Positions 1-8,126 of a DNA stretch of 64,000 nt are shown here, piece by piece. The stretch covers positions 930,001-994,000 of the forward strand of contig NZ_JAUSST010000001.1 in assembly GCF_030812415.1 (NCBI RefSeq). Direction: 5' to 3'. The stretch is from Paenibacillus harenae. GTDB taxonomy: Bacteria > Bacillota > Bacilli > Paenibacillales > Paenibacillaceae. Under the pieces are notes generated by a model. It saw nothing but the letters and a program-made list of their open reading frames with translations. It was not told the origin of the DNA and ran no database searches. The translations under genes were made by a program, and so were the position numbers. Position 1 is the stretch's first letter, and each line of letters begins with the position of its first letter.

Positions 1-53
1 TATGCAAAATAAAGCGGCACGTCGCTGATTTCCGTGTTCTGAACGTTGGACAT
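1..53 (-). CDS. 5' end of an unidentified gene running off the left edge
   Basis: On the minus strand an ATG at 53 follows AGAGGGG (64-70) by about 10 bases and opens a frame coding MSNVQNTEISDVPLYFA to the window edge. A second ATG at 57 in another frame has closer spacing, so the start is not certain. It is divergent from the Gfo/Idh/MocA gene at 207 and may share its control region. Too little is visible to name a product. Confidence 0.4.
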   Translation of the reverse strand, partial: MSNVQNTEISDVPLYFA

Positions 54-128
54 GCATACATTACCCCTCTCTTCTAAGGTACAGCTGACCATGACCGCAA
101 AGTACCGTTATTTTTCCCGCAACGTACA

Positions 129-159
129 GTGACATTTCCATATTTATTACTAGTATAGT
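129..159 (+). promoter_or_regulatory. Weak candidate promoter for the first oxidoreductase gene
   Basis: GTGACA (129-134) resembles a -35 box. Downstream lies the A/T-rich stretch TAGTATAGT (151-159), which offers either TAGTAT at 16-base or TATAGT at 19-base spacing. It precedes the gene at 207 by about 50 bases. Match is modest; this is inference from spacing only. Confidence 0.25.
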
Positions 160-206
160 TAGTACATCGAATGCGGTAAACGATAAATATTGGAGGATGA
201 TTCATT

Positions 207-1361
207 ATGATCAAAGTAGCGATTATTGGTACAGGCGGTATTTCCAAGGCACATATAGACGGTTATCTAAGATTCGGACAACGGTGCGAGATCGTAGCGG
301 TAGCGGATATTTACGTGCACAAGGCGCAGGAGCTGGCTCAGGAGTTCAAGTTGAACGCCAAGGTCGTGAAGGATTATGAGGATCTGCTGACGGAGGATAT
401 CGACCTCGTGTCTATCTGTACGCCTCCGTATACGCATGCCCCGATCGCGATTGATTTTCTGGATGCGGGCAAGCACGTTATCGTCGAGAAGCCGATGGCC
501 TCCTCGCTGGAGGAATGCGATCGCATGAACGAAGCCGCTCGGCGCAGCGGCAAGCTATTGTCCGTCATTGCCCAAAATCGTTTCAAAACGCCGATGATGA
601 ATTTGAAAGCGGTGCTGGACAACAATCTAATCGGTCCAATCGTACATGCGCAGGTAGATTCCTTCTGGTGGCGCGGCCACTGCTACTACGACTTGTGGTG
701 GCGGGGAACGTGGGAGAAGGAAGGCGGAGGCTGCACGCTCAATCATGCCGTTCATCATATCGATGCGCTGCTGTGGATGATGGGTAAGCCTGCCGAATTG
801 CAAGCCTTTATGACGAACGTCTCGCATGACAACGCCGAAGTAGAGGATTTGTCGATCGCCATGCTGCGCTACGGCAACGGGGCGCTCGCCCAAATTACAA
901 GCTCGGTCGTCCATCACGGCGAGGAGCAGCAGCTTATATTCCAAGGTGCCAAAGCACGCGTATCGGCGCCGTGGCGGGTGACTGCCTCCCTATCGAAGTC
1001 AAACGGATTTCCAGAGCCGAATGCAGCACTCGCACATGAGCTTCAAGACTTGTACGACAGCTTGCCGCAGCTGGAACATGAAGCTCATGCCGGACAAATC
1101 GACAATGTGCTTTCGGCGATCGAAACCGGCGCTCCTCTGCTCATCGACGGCCATAGCGGACGAGACACGCTGGAGTTAATCGTCGGCATATACAAATCAG
1201 CAAGCCTCGGGGTCAAAGTCGAATTCCCGCTATCGCCGGACGATCCCTTCTATACGAGAGAAGGAATTCAGCGGCAGGCCACCCATTTCTATGAGAAAAA
1301 CAAAACAGTCGAGAACTTCGGCTCGAATACGATAACGCTCGGCAGCGATTACAGATCATAA
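207..1361 (+). CDS. Gfo/Idh/MocA family NAD(P)-dependent oxidoreductase (first of a pair)
   Basis: The 384-residue protein begins with a Rossmann glycine motif, GTGGISKAH (8-16), and carries the family EKP motif at 94-96 (VIVEKPMA). A histidine-rich stretch NHAVHHIDALLW lies near 179-190, where the family places its catalytic histidine. Members oxidise or epimerise sugars, inositols and their derivatives using NAD(P)H in the cytoplasm; the substrate cannot be read here. ATG at 207 follows GGAGG (192-196) with good spacing. The stop overlaps the ribosome site of the next gene (TAAGGAGG), so the two oxidoreductases are co-translated. The nearby sugar-utilisation operon fits a role in catabolising an unusual sugar. 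Confidence 0.88.
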   Translation: MIKVAIIGTGGISKAHIDGYLRFGQRCEIVAVADIYVHKAQELAQEFKLNAKVVKDYEDLLTEDIDLVSICTPPYTHAPIAIDFLDAGKHVIVEKPMASSLEECDRMNEAARRSGKLLSVIAQNRFKTPMMNLKAVLDNNLIGPIVHAQVDSFWWRGHCYYDLWWRGTWEKEGGGCTLNHAVHHIDALLWMMGKPAELQAFMTNVSHDNAEVEDLSIAMLRYGNGALAQITSSVVHHGEEQQLIFQGAKARVSAPWRVTASLSKSNGFPEPNAALAHELQDLYDSLPQLEHEAHAGQIDNVLSAIETGAPLLIDGHSGRDTLELIVGIYKSASLGVKVEFPLSPDDPFYTREGIQRQATHFYEKNKTVENFGSNTITLGSDYRS

Positions 1362-1375
1362 GGAGGTGAAAGAAC

Positions 1376-2452
1376 ATGGAGAAACGAAGCGGAATGAATT
1401 ACGCCCCGATCGGGGTTAAGAAAGCGGTATGCGGCCCAGGCGAATTTCATTATGCCGCCATCGGGCTCGATCACGGACATATTTACGGCATGTGCAACGG
1501 TCTGAGCGAAGCCGGCGGTGAATTGAAATGGGTATATGATCCCGATCCCGTTAAGGTCGATAGATTTAAGAAAGCATTTCCTCATGTGCGAATCGCCCGC
1601 TCCGAGGATGAGATCTACCAGGATGCGAGCGTTAAGCTTGTCGCGGGAGCGGCCGTCACCTCGCTTCGGTGCGAGCTCGGCATGAGAGCGATGTCGCATG
1701 GGAAGCATTATTTCACGGACAAAGCGCCTTTAACAACGCTTGAACAATTGGCGGAAGCGAGGCATAAGGTCGCCGAGACCGGCTTGAAGTATGCGGTTTA
1801 TTACAGCGAGCGGCTGCATGCGGAAAGTGCCGTTTATGCCGGACAGCTGATTAAGCAAGGCGCGATCGGACGCGTCCTGCAGGTTAGCGGCTACGGGCCA
1901 CACCGGCTCAATGCTCCGGCTAGGCCGGCGTGGTTTTTCGAGCGCGAGCAGTTCGGAGGTATTCTGTGCGACATAGGCAGCCATCAGTGCGAGCAGTTCC
2001 TGTATTATACCGGCTCCCGCGACGCACAGGTCGTTCAAAGCCAAATAGCCAACTATAACAACAAGCAGCATGCGACGTTTGAAGACTTTGGAGACTGCAA
2101 TCTGCGAGGGGACAACGGATCAACCGGATATTTTCGGGTCGATTGGTTCACGCCTGACGGGCTAAGCACATGGGGCGACGGACGGACGCTCCTATTAGGA
2201 ACAGAAGGCTATATCGAACTCCGCAAATATGCGGACATTGCAAGAGACCGCGGCGGGAATCACGTCTTTCTCGTCAATCACGAAGGGGAGCATTATTTCA
2301 ACGTATCGGGCAAGGTCGGATTCCCATACTTTGGCGAGCTGATTCTCGACATATTGCAAGGTACGGAAATCGCGATGACGCAGGAGCACGCATTCAAAGC
2401 TGCCGAGCTATGCCTCATTGCGCAGAGAAACGCGGTCAGAGTGGAAGGCTAG
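1376..2452 (+). CDS. Gfo/Idh/MocA family oxidoreductase (second of a pair)
   Basis: A 358-residue protein with the fold of its upstream neighbour but a diverged N terminus. The nucleotide-binding segment is degenerate (AAIGLDHGHIYGM near 23-35), and the usual EKP is replaced by DKAP (TDKAPLTTLEQL), as in some MocA-type subgroups. CDIGSHQCEQFLYYTG lies in the C-terminal catalytic domain. AAGGAGGTGA sits 6 bases before ATG 1376; an internal ATG at 1394 is a weaker alternative. It forms a two-gene unit with the preceding gene. The pair may act on successive redox states of one sugar, but the substrate is unknown. Confidence 0.85.
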   Translation: MEKRSGMNYAPIGVKKAVCGPGEFHYAAIGLDHGHIYGMCNGLSEAGGELKWVYDPDPVKVDRFKKAFPHVRIARSEDEIYQDASVKLVAGAAVTSLRCELGMRAMSHGKHYFTDKAPLTTLEQLAEARHKVAETGLKYAVYYSERLHAESAVYAGQLIKQGAIGRVLQVSGYGPHRLNAPARPAWFFEREQFGGILCDIGSHQCEQFLYYTGSRDAQVVQSQIANYNNKQHATFEDFGDCNLRGDNGSTGYFRVDWFTPDGLSTWGDGRTLLLGTEGYIELRKYADIARDRGGNHVFLVNHEGEHYFNVSGKVGFPYFGELILDILQGTEIAMTQEHAFKAAELCLIAQRNAVRVEG

Positions 2453-2565
2453 TTATTGGATGTTTATAGAGGCTGTCTCCGAGGGCGAAAGGTTCGTTCA
2501 TGGCGTCCGTCCAAAGTTACTGCAAAAATCCAACTTAGCAGCCTGAGGTTAGCTGCATACACATT

Positions 2566-2608
2566 AAGGGGATGTCTCTGAGCCAGTGGCTTTTCGGGAC
2601 ATCCCCTT
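2566..2608. terminator. Hairpin terminator after the oxidoreductase pair
   Basis: AAGGGGATGTC (2566-2576) pairs perfectly with GACATCCCCTT (2598-2608). A small GCC/GGC hairpin sits in the loop and TTGTTG follows. It ends the plus-strand oxidoreductase unit and lies between convergent genes. Confidence 0.65.
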
Positions 2609-2678
2609 TTGTTGAGCTCACATTCGCTCGTCTTGATGCATTCTCTAGCATTCGTCAGTTTCACAACCAAAAAATGAG

Positions 2679-3470
2679 TTACCGGTCTTTGCTAAACCCT
2701 TCATCATAATCGCTGGCGAGCATCTCACCGGTTTCAATTAACGTCTTCATACCCGAAAGCACGATCGGCAACCCGTTTTCAAGGATCTTTGCCGTACTGA
2801 CTGCCTGTTCGAATTCGTCGTGCACGACGGTAACAAGGGTCACCCCTTGAAGCTCGGCGTGCGAAGTAATCTCCCACGTAATGCGCGACGGGCTATCACT
2901 CTCCGTGCCGGGAAACGAAATAAAGCGAAAGCTCATCACGAGCTTATTCGGAGGATCGATGTCGAGGATGACCCCTTCCGCTTTCTTCTCTTCCCCATTC
3001 CATAGTTGGAATGGCGTTTTGATTTCCCATGTGGATCGGATGGCGCAATTAAACCAAAACTTCGAAGTCTTTGCCGGATCCGTGAGCGCTTGCCACACTT
3101 GATCAGGCTTTGCTTTAATCGCTATTCGATTGACTTGACGTGGTTTGTTTTCCATTTCCATTTCACGCTCCAGTTCGTTTTGAAGGGATGTTAATCCGAC
3201 TACCCATGGTTCGGCGTATTTACTCACCCATCGCTCATAAATTTGACGTATGGGCACCGCGTTCAAATAATGGAGCTTTTCACGGCCAACTTTTCTCGTG
3301 GTAATGAGCTCGGCTTCCTCTAATATATTCAGATGCTTCATGACGCCGAATCGGGACATATCGAGCGGGATGCAGAGATCATTCAGCGTCCGCCCGTTCG
3401 AGGCGTGAAGCAAATCGAGCAGCGTACGGCGGCTGGGGTCAGCGAGCGCTTTGAATATGTCATTTTCCAA
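2679..3470 (-). CDS. ArsR-family regulator fused to an SRPBCC (AHSA1-like) domain
   Basis: Residues 1-90 form a winged helix (ADPSRRTLLDLLHAS, then a recognition region around LNDLCIPLDMSRFGVMKHL). Residues 110-255 are an SRPBCC/AHSA1 ligand-pocket domain (QVWQALTDPAKTSKFWF). Such fusions bind hydrophobic ligands and repress nearby genes. The longest frame begins at GTG 3479, which touches the ribosome site; TTG 3470, nine bases from GGAGGAGG, is better placed. Two dyads lie in the divergent region upstream, so it probably represses itself and the FMN reductase/SnoaL genes. No arsenic-binding cysteine pair was seen. Confidence 0.85.
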   Translation of the reverse strand: MENDIFKALADPSRRTLLDLLHASNGRTLNDLCIPLDMSRFGVMKHLNILEEAELITTRKVGREKLHYLNAVPIRQIYERWVSKYAEPWVVGLTSLQNELEREMEMENKPRQVNRIAIKAKPDQVWQALTDPAKTSKFWFNCAIRSTWEIKTPFQLWNGEEKKAEGVILDIDPPNKLVMSFRFISFPGTESDSPSRITWEITSHAELQGVTLVTVVHDEFEQAVSTAKILENGLPIVLSGMKTLIETGEMLASDYDEGFSKDR

Positions 3471-3519
3471 TCGAAACACCTCCTCCTTGACGGAACTGAA
3501 ATTAAAAAATCCGACCCCC

Positions 3520-3578
3520 TTGACATGTTACCTTTTAGTAACATATCATAAGGTTATCAAAAGTGACCTTATAGTCAC
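3520..3578 (+). promoter_or_regulatory. Divergent promoter region with two inverted-repeat operators
   Basis: ATGTTAC-N6-GTAACAT (3525-3544) and GTGAC-N6-GTCAC (3563-3578) are dyads with the same 6-base spacer, centred 36 bases apart. TTGACA (3520-3525) with TATCAT (3544-3549) makes a plus-strand promoter around the first dyad. Placement between the ArsR-type regulator and the gene at 3672 makes these its likely operators (inference). Confidence 0.6.
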
Positions 3579-3671
3579 ATATTAGCACAATCGGATCTGC
3601 TTGTCAGCCGGCGCCATGCGAATCCCTCTTATCGCAAGTTACCATTTGAAAATTGAAAGGTGATGTTTAAG

Positions 3672-4223
3672 ATGAAAATAACCTTGATCGCTGGAAGTAA
3701 CCGCGCAAACGCAACGAGCACTAACCTTCTCCGATATATCGAAAGCCTTTTGAAAGCCCGGCATATTTCGGTCGCATTCGTCGATTTATCGGAGCTGCAG
3801 CTGCCGCTTTTTTCACCCGACAACTGGAATTTCGAACCCAACGTCCAACGTGTATTGGAAGCAATAGCAGATGGGGACGGATTGATTCTTGCTACTCCGG
3901 AATACCACGGTTCCATATCGGGAGCTCTTAAAAACGCCTTGGACTATATAACCGCAGGCCAGGTTACAGGCAAGACGGTGCTTTCCGTAAGCTCCGCAGG
4001 CGGACCGCTCGGGGTCAGCTCGCTCTCGCACCTGCAGACGATCGTACGTAATTTGCACGGGATTAACTGTCCGGAGTGGATTTCGATCGGTTACGGATCC
4101 AACTCGTTCGATCCGGATGGTGCACCGTTAGACGAGGGGATGAGAACCAGGGTTCGGGATACGCTCAACAGTTTCTTGGAACTTACCCGGAAGCTTACTG
4201 CAACGGCTGCGGCGGCAAACTAA
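3672..4223 (+). CDS. NAD(P)H-dependent FMN reductase
   Basis: The 183-residue flavodoxin-fold protein starts MKITLIAGSNRANATSTNLL, whose GSNRAN segment is the FMN phosphate loop. Near residue 77 it carries TPEYHGSISGALKNALDYI, the family signature PEYxGSISGxLKNALD. The family reduces FMN, quinones, azo dyes or chromate in the cytosol. GTG 3660 and ATG 3663 are also in frame, but AGGTGAT (3658-3664) is properly spaced only from ATG 3672. It is divergent from the ArsR/SRPBCC regulator and followed by two SnoaL-like genes, suggesting a small inducible detoxification unit. Confidence 0.87.
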   Translation: MKITLIAGSNRANATSTNLLRYIESLLKARHISVAFVDLSELQLPLFSPDNWNFEPNVQRVLEAIADGDGLILATPEYHGSISGALKNALDYITAGQVTGKTVLSVSSAGGPLGVSSLSHLQTIVRNLHGINCPEWISIGYGSNSFDPDGAPLDEGMRTRVRDTLNSFLELTRKLTATAAAAN

Positions 4224-4254
4224 AACAACCCCTACAAAAGGAGATGCGTTCTGT

Positions 4255-4602
4255 ATGAAAACCATGGAACAACAGCATGTAGAAACGGTGACCGCATTTA
4301 TCGAGGACACTGCAAATCAGAGCATTTTGGAAAAAACCGATCAATTCTTTGCCCCGCAAATCGTGGAGGCATTTACAAATCGTCGTTATACCGTGGATGA
4401 AATCCTGGTTCAAGGAGAGAAAGTCATCGCAAGAATATTCATGACAGCTGTGTTCTCAGGCCATTTTGCAGGAAATGCACCTACGGGTAATACCGTGAAG
4501 GCAACTCAATTTCGCGAATTCCACGTAATCGAAGGAAAAATCGCCGAACACCGCGGCTGGTTCGATACGGCCACCCTTTTACCTCAAATCCAAGCTCAAT
4601 AA
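4255..4602 (+). CDS. SnoaL-like protein with an internal deletion
   Basis: The 115-residue protein is a paralogue of the next gene (shared MKTMEQ, ETV, FIE, RYTVDEI, APTGNTV and EHRGW blocks). It lacks about 18 residues after position 34 that the neighbour has (around DYQELSYQSKDGLKQF). The missing stretch lies where SnoaL-fold proteins shape the pocket, so this copy may be degenerate or have changed function. The reading frame is intact and AAAAGGAG precedes ATG 4255. SnoaL-like proteins include polyketide cyclases, isomerases and many members of unknown role. Confidence 0.7.
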   Translation: MKTMEQQHVETVTAFIEDTANQSILEKTDQFFAPQIVEAFTNRRYTVDEILVQGEKVIARIFMTAVFSGHFAGNAPTGNTVKATQFREFHVIEGKIAEHRGWFDTATLLPQIQAQ

Positions 4603-4635
4603 CTTAAATGACTAACTCATAAGGAGTTGTTCGAG

Positions 4636-5037
4636 ATGAAAACGATGGAACAATGCAACGTTGAAACGGTAAATGAATTTATCGAAGCCTTTTGGAATCA
4701 AAGCGAATTGGATTGCGTTGATCGATTTTTATCAGCCGATTATCAAGAGCTCTCTTACCAATCCAAGGACGGCTTGAAACAATTCGCCGCGAAGATTTTG
4801 GAGGCATTTCCCGATAAACGCTACACCGTTGAAGAGATCATCGGTCAAGAGGATAAGGTTCTCGCGAGAATGACTGTAAAAGGCACGCATCTAGGCATGT
4901 TCTTTGGAACGGCGCCTACGGGAAATACGATCGATGTCACGCTGTATCGTCAATATCGAGTAACGGACGGCAAGATTTCCGAACATCGAGGCTGGATCGA
5001 TATGGTAACCATGTGGCATCAAATACGGGGCAACTGA
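4636..5037 (+). CDS. SnoaL-like (NTF2-fold) protein, full-length paralogue
   Basis: A 133-residue NTF2/SnoaL-fold protein; AAGGAG (4621-4626) lies nine bases before ATG 4636. The in-frame TTG 4627 is part of the ribosome site region and unlikely. Conserved family features are FIEAFWNQ at the N terminus, a central VLARMTVKGTH strand and APTGNTIDV followed by DGKISEHRGWID. It is a tandem duplicate of the preceding gene, 33 bases away. The substrate cannot be inferred. A strong bidirectional hairpin follows. Confidence 0.78.
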   Translation: MKTMEQCNVETVNEFIEAFWNQSELDCVDRFLSADYQELSYQSKDGLKQFAAKILEAFPDKRYTVEEIIGQEDKVLARMTVKGTHLGMFFGTAPTGNTIDVTLYRQYRVTDGKISEHRGWIDMVTMWHQIRGN

Positions 5038-5055
5038 GCTCGGCCTGAGCCCTTC

Positions 5056-5069
5056 CGTCCGTGCGGACG
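5056..5069. repeat. Copy of the CGTCCGYGCGGACG palindrome
   Basis: CGTCCGTGCGGACG lies just before the terminator. The same palindrome recurs at 20961-20974, and truncated or altered versions occur near 49170 and 49412, the latter two in the tRNA-Ala region. The dispersal suggests a small repeat family. Confidence 0.45.
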
Positions 5070-5073
5070 ATAA

Positions 5074-5115
5074 AAAGCAAACAACCGACCTATTGTAGGA
5101 GCGGTTGTTTGCTTT
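5074..5115. terminator. Bidirectional terminator between SnoaL gene and GH operon
   Basis: AAAGCAAACAACCG (5074-5087) pairs perfectly with CGGTTGTTTGCTTT (5102-5115) over 14 bp with a 14-base loop. On the minus strand it runs into TTTTTATC, ideal for ending the seven-gene carbohydrate operon. On the plus strand it ends the SnoaL genes. Confidence 0.85.
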
Positions 5116-5139
5116 AAATGGTAAGTAGATGCTTTGTGC

Positions 5140-6081
5140 TCACTCACCGCTTGGTAGCCGCAGCGCTGTCGCAGTATCGACCGGGGCACCGAAATGCGGC
5201 GTCCCGTCTTCGTTCCATGAGAACGGCTGCATGCGTACATTCCGATTCCATCCGGCACCTTTCGAAACCGCTGCGTGATAGACGATCCAATCCTCGCTGC
5301 CGTCCGGCGACTTGGCGAATGAGTTGTGTCCAGGTCCGAAGACGGTGTCCGTCCTTGCGAATACGGGCCGGTCATGCTTCTTCCACGATTCCGGTCGGAG
5401 CGGGTCGTCGTCCAATTTGGCGCTCAGCATGCCAAGACAGTAATCGTCGGTCCAACTGCCGCTCGCTGAATAGATCAGGAAAATCCGATTATTGCGAATA
5501 AGCGTCACCGGGCCTTCATTCACATTCGGCTCTCCGATTCGCTCCCACGCCCGATCCGGTCTGGATATCTCGATCCGCTTGCCGCTTATCGTCCATGGAT
5601 TGCTCATTGGCGCAATATAAAGATTCTGCCGAATATTCTCATCGTCTTCCCATCCGGACCAAATGAAATACAACGCCCTCCCGATCTGCAGAACGGTGCC
5701 GTCAATCGCCCATTTGTTCGTGGAATCGGTGATTTGCCCTCGATTCACATACGGTCCGAACGCGTCATCGCCGACCGATTCCAGAACATACATGCGATGA
5801 TTTTCATTTTTGCCGTCATCCGCCGCGAAGTAAATATAGTATCTTCCATCGATAAAATGAATTTCCGGCGCCCATATACTGCGGCTTTGAGGGCCCGATC
5901 CGGGAGGCGTCCATACGACCTTCCCCTCGCCGGATCCAATGCCGGAGAGCGTATCCGATTTCCACAACTTAATATGATCCCCGGTCGTATGGGTGTAAAT
6001 ATACGTACCTTCCTTGCGAATGACCCAAGGATCCGCTCCCGATCCCAGGATCGGGTTGCGAAGCTTCAAATTTGTATCCAT
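5140..6081 (-). CDS. Cytoplasmic GH43-like beta-xylosidase/alpha-L-arabinofuranosidase
   Basis: A 313-residue five-bladed beta-propeller glycosidase. The GH43 triad is visible: base Asp17 (GSGADPWV), pKa-modulating Asp127 (KWAIDGTV) and acid Glu189 (VNEGPV), with IWAPEIHFIDGRYY marking the first blade. There is no signal peptide, so it acts on imported oligosaccharides. GGAGGGG precedes ATG 6081 by a few bases. It is the last gene of the operon, 35 bases after the GH172 gene, with the strong terminator behind it. The exact linkage (arabinofuranosyl, xylosyl or galactofuranosyl) is not readable. Confidence 0.88.
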   Translation of the reverse strand: MDTNLKLRNPILGSGADPWVIRKEGTYIYTHTTGDHIKLWKSDTLSGIGSGEGKVVWTPPGSGPQSRSIWAPEIHFIDGRYYIYFAADDGKNENHRMYVLESVGDDAFGPYVNRGQITDSTNKWAIDGTVLQIGRALYFIWSGWEDDENIRQNLYIAPMSNPWTISGKRIEISRPDRAWERIGEPNVNEGPVTLIRNNRIFLIYSASGSWTDDYCLGMLSAKLDDDPLRPESWKKHDRPVFARTDTVFGPGHNSFAKSPDGSEDWIVYHAAVSKGAGWNRNVRMQPFSWNEDGTPHFGAPVDTATALRLPSGE

Positions 6082-6116
6082 CGTACCCCTCCGATTCGTG
6101 CTTCTTATGATTTACT

Positions 6117-8123
6117 TTACGGCACCAGCGAGAATAAGTTGTACCTGTACTCGTTCCATCCCGAAGAATTTCCCGTATATACCACTCTGATACGGATGCT
6201 TGTCTTTCCTTCCGTATAAACAGCAGGGATGAAGAAATCCTCGTCCCTCCAACTGTGCGAACCGTTGCTTCCCGCTTTGTGCCATGTCCAGACAAGCATT
6301 TCGTCCACATAGATATCAGCTGCCTGATTTTCCACCGATTGATCGAATTTTCTCCGCAGCAGAGCTCCTTCATTGTCCGATTCCAGCGCCATCGTAAATT
6401 CGCTCGAGCCGGTATGCGCCCGTCCGTCGTCTTGGATGAACTCGCCCAAGAGCTTACCCTCGTATTGGTAGTTGCTCGAATCGTTCCACGTCTGATTCCG
6501 AATCGCATAATCATGCTCGCTCTCGCTCTTCGCGTTGCCCACATCCAGCGTATCCGACAAGACCGCCCGCTCCCGCGGATGATGATAATAATAAGCAAGC
6601 AACCACACTTGTTCGGTCACGTCATTTAATGCGCCGTGCTCGATCGAGAAGCGAATATGATTGCGGAACGGTATCGCGTCATGGGTGAAGAAACGATACA
6701 TCGAAGTGGAGTCGCATTCATTCTCGATATGGAAAGCCGTGTATCCGGCAAGCGGCTGGGTGAACAAGCCCTGGTTGAAATACCAGCCCCCGTTGTAAAA
6801 GTCTTCCGTCCCCGTGCCGTGTATGACCGGGCTTTGGCTTCCGTCGACGAACACCTTCTCGTCGCCTTCCAGATGCCAACGGTCTACTTGCCCCTGATTT
6901 AGCTTGGCGTGCAGCGACTGCACGACGCCAACGAATTTGCCCGAACCCGATTCGTCCAGGACGAGTAAATCGTTACCGTCGAGGGCGTCCGCTTGCAGCT
7001 CGGAGAATCGGGTTTTGAAATACCCGACGTTACGGAACGAGCCGCGGAACTTCTCGTGTCGGATTTCATAAGCGATATCGTCTATCGTCTCCTCGCCATC
7101 GTTCACCAGTTCGACCCGCGCCTCGCGCTCGAATGGCATCGGGAAGTAGGCGTACATGGTATTATCGGGTTCCATCCCGACTGGAAGAGACTGCGTTGCA
7201 TAAGCGCCAAACTGTCCCATCGCGAAGAAGGAACCAACCGGCGCATCGACCGCAGGCTTCGAATCGCCATCCCAATAGATGCGCAGCCTTGTCTTGTTCA
7301 GTATTTGTCCGGCATCCGCGCCAGGCTCGACACCCGGGATTTTCAGCTTGATCGAGAAGATTGAACGCGGCCCGTCGACTTGAAGCAAGGTTTGCGAAGC
7401 TCCCGCTTCCAGCCGGATCGAATCCGCCGTCGCTAAGGTATCTTCACCAACGACGGGCGTTCTTCCCGGATTGCTCCACAGCTTGATTGCCTCGGCGGCG
7501 TCCTCTGCGCCCTGCCAAGACGATACGCGAGTGTCCGAACTGTACGTATGGTAGCCGAGGTTATAGAAGAAACTCGCTCCTCTGCCATTTGTCGTAATCT
7601 TCACGGATTTAGCGAACGGAAGAGGCAAGTAACTGACGAAGCCTCCGCTTGATTTCGTATCGTCGACGACAAACGGCTCAGCGAACGGCTGCTTCGAACC
7701 GCCGAATAATTCACTGAGGAGCATATGAACGCGAGGCGTCTCTTCCCCGTCGAAGTATACTTTGACATTAGCTTCGATCGGATCATAGCCCGTGAACCAC
7801 ATTCGGTAAATCGTCCCTGGGCCTTCTAGATCCAGCATCACTTTATCGCCGTGCTCATCCTCATATAGAAAGTTGCTGTAGCCGAAGCCGTCCGAGTTGC
7901 CCTCGCTGCGATCATAGCTTGAAGCCATTCCTGCGAAGGTCGAGGTATTCAAGTAAGGCAAGCGCTCAAGCGAAGTCATCGCCTCGAGACCGTATGCTTC
8001 CGGTGCTGCCTGATCTTCATCCAGTCCGAGGAGACGCATGCCGAGCGCCGCCGCTGCCGCTAGAAGAAAAGCAGCGATAAGGATTGCCGGGATGTACTTT
8101 CGCGAATTATTCACAGATGTCAT
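6117..8123 (-). CDS. Membrane-anchored GH172 (DUF2961) furanosidase
   Basis: The 668-residue protein has an uncleaved-looking N-terminal membrane segment (about 11-33) and a long extracellular part. The DUF2961 core contains HLEGDEKVFVDG and GTGTEDFYNGGW, placing glutamates at 419 and 440. That 21-residue spacing resembles the catalytic glutamate pair reported for GH172. GH172 members described so far act on alpha-D-fructofuranosides or D-arabinofuranosides. The region after 450 may hold an extra beta-sandwich. The start lies 3 bases beyond the upstream stop (TGA-CGC-ATG), so translation is coupled. Probably it trims furanosides at the cell surface before import; the substrate is inferred. 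Confidence 0.82.
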   Translation of the reverse strand: MTSVNNSRKYIPAILIAAFLLAAAAALGMRLLGLDEDQAAPEAYGLEAMTSLERLPYLNTSTFAGMASSYDRSEGNSDGFGYSNFLYEDEHGDKVMLDLEGPGTIYRMWFTGYDPIEANVKVYFDGEETPRVHMLLSELFGGSKQPFAEPFVVDDTKSSGGFVSYLPLPFAKSVKITTNGRGASFFYNLGYHTYSSDTRVSSWQGAEDAAEAIKLWSNPGRTPVVGEDTLATADSIRLEAGASQTLLQVDGPRSIFSIKLKIPGVEPGADAGQILNKTRLRIYWDGDSKPAVDAPVGSFFAMGQFGAYATQSLPVGMEPDNTMYAYFPMPFEREARVELVNDGEETIDDIAYEIRHEKFRGSFRNVGYFKTRFSELQADALDGNDLLVLDESGSGKFVGVVQSLHAKLNQGQVDRWHLEGDEKVFVDGSQSPVIHGTGTEDFYNGGWYFNQGLFTQPLAGYTAFHIENECDSTSMYRFFTHDAIPFRNHIRFSIEHGALNDVTEQVWLLAYYYHHPRERAVLSDTLDVGNAKSESEHDYAIRNQTWNDSSNYQYEGKLLGEFIQDDGRAHTGSSEFTMALESDNEGALLRRKFDQSVENQAADIYVDEMLVWTWHKAGSNGSHSWRDEDFFIPAVYTEGKTSIRIRVVYTGNSSGWNEYRYNLFSLVP

Positions 8124-8126
8124 GCG

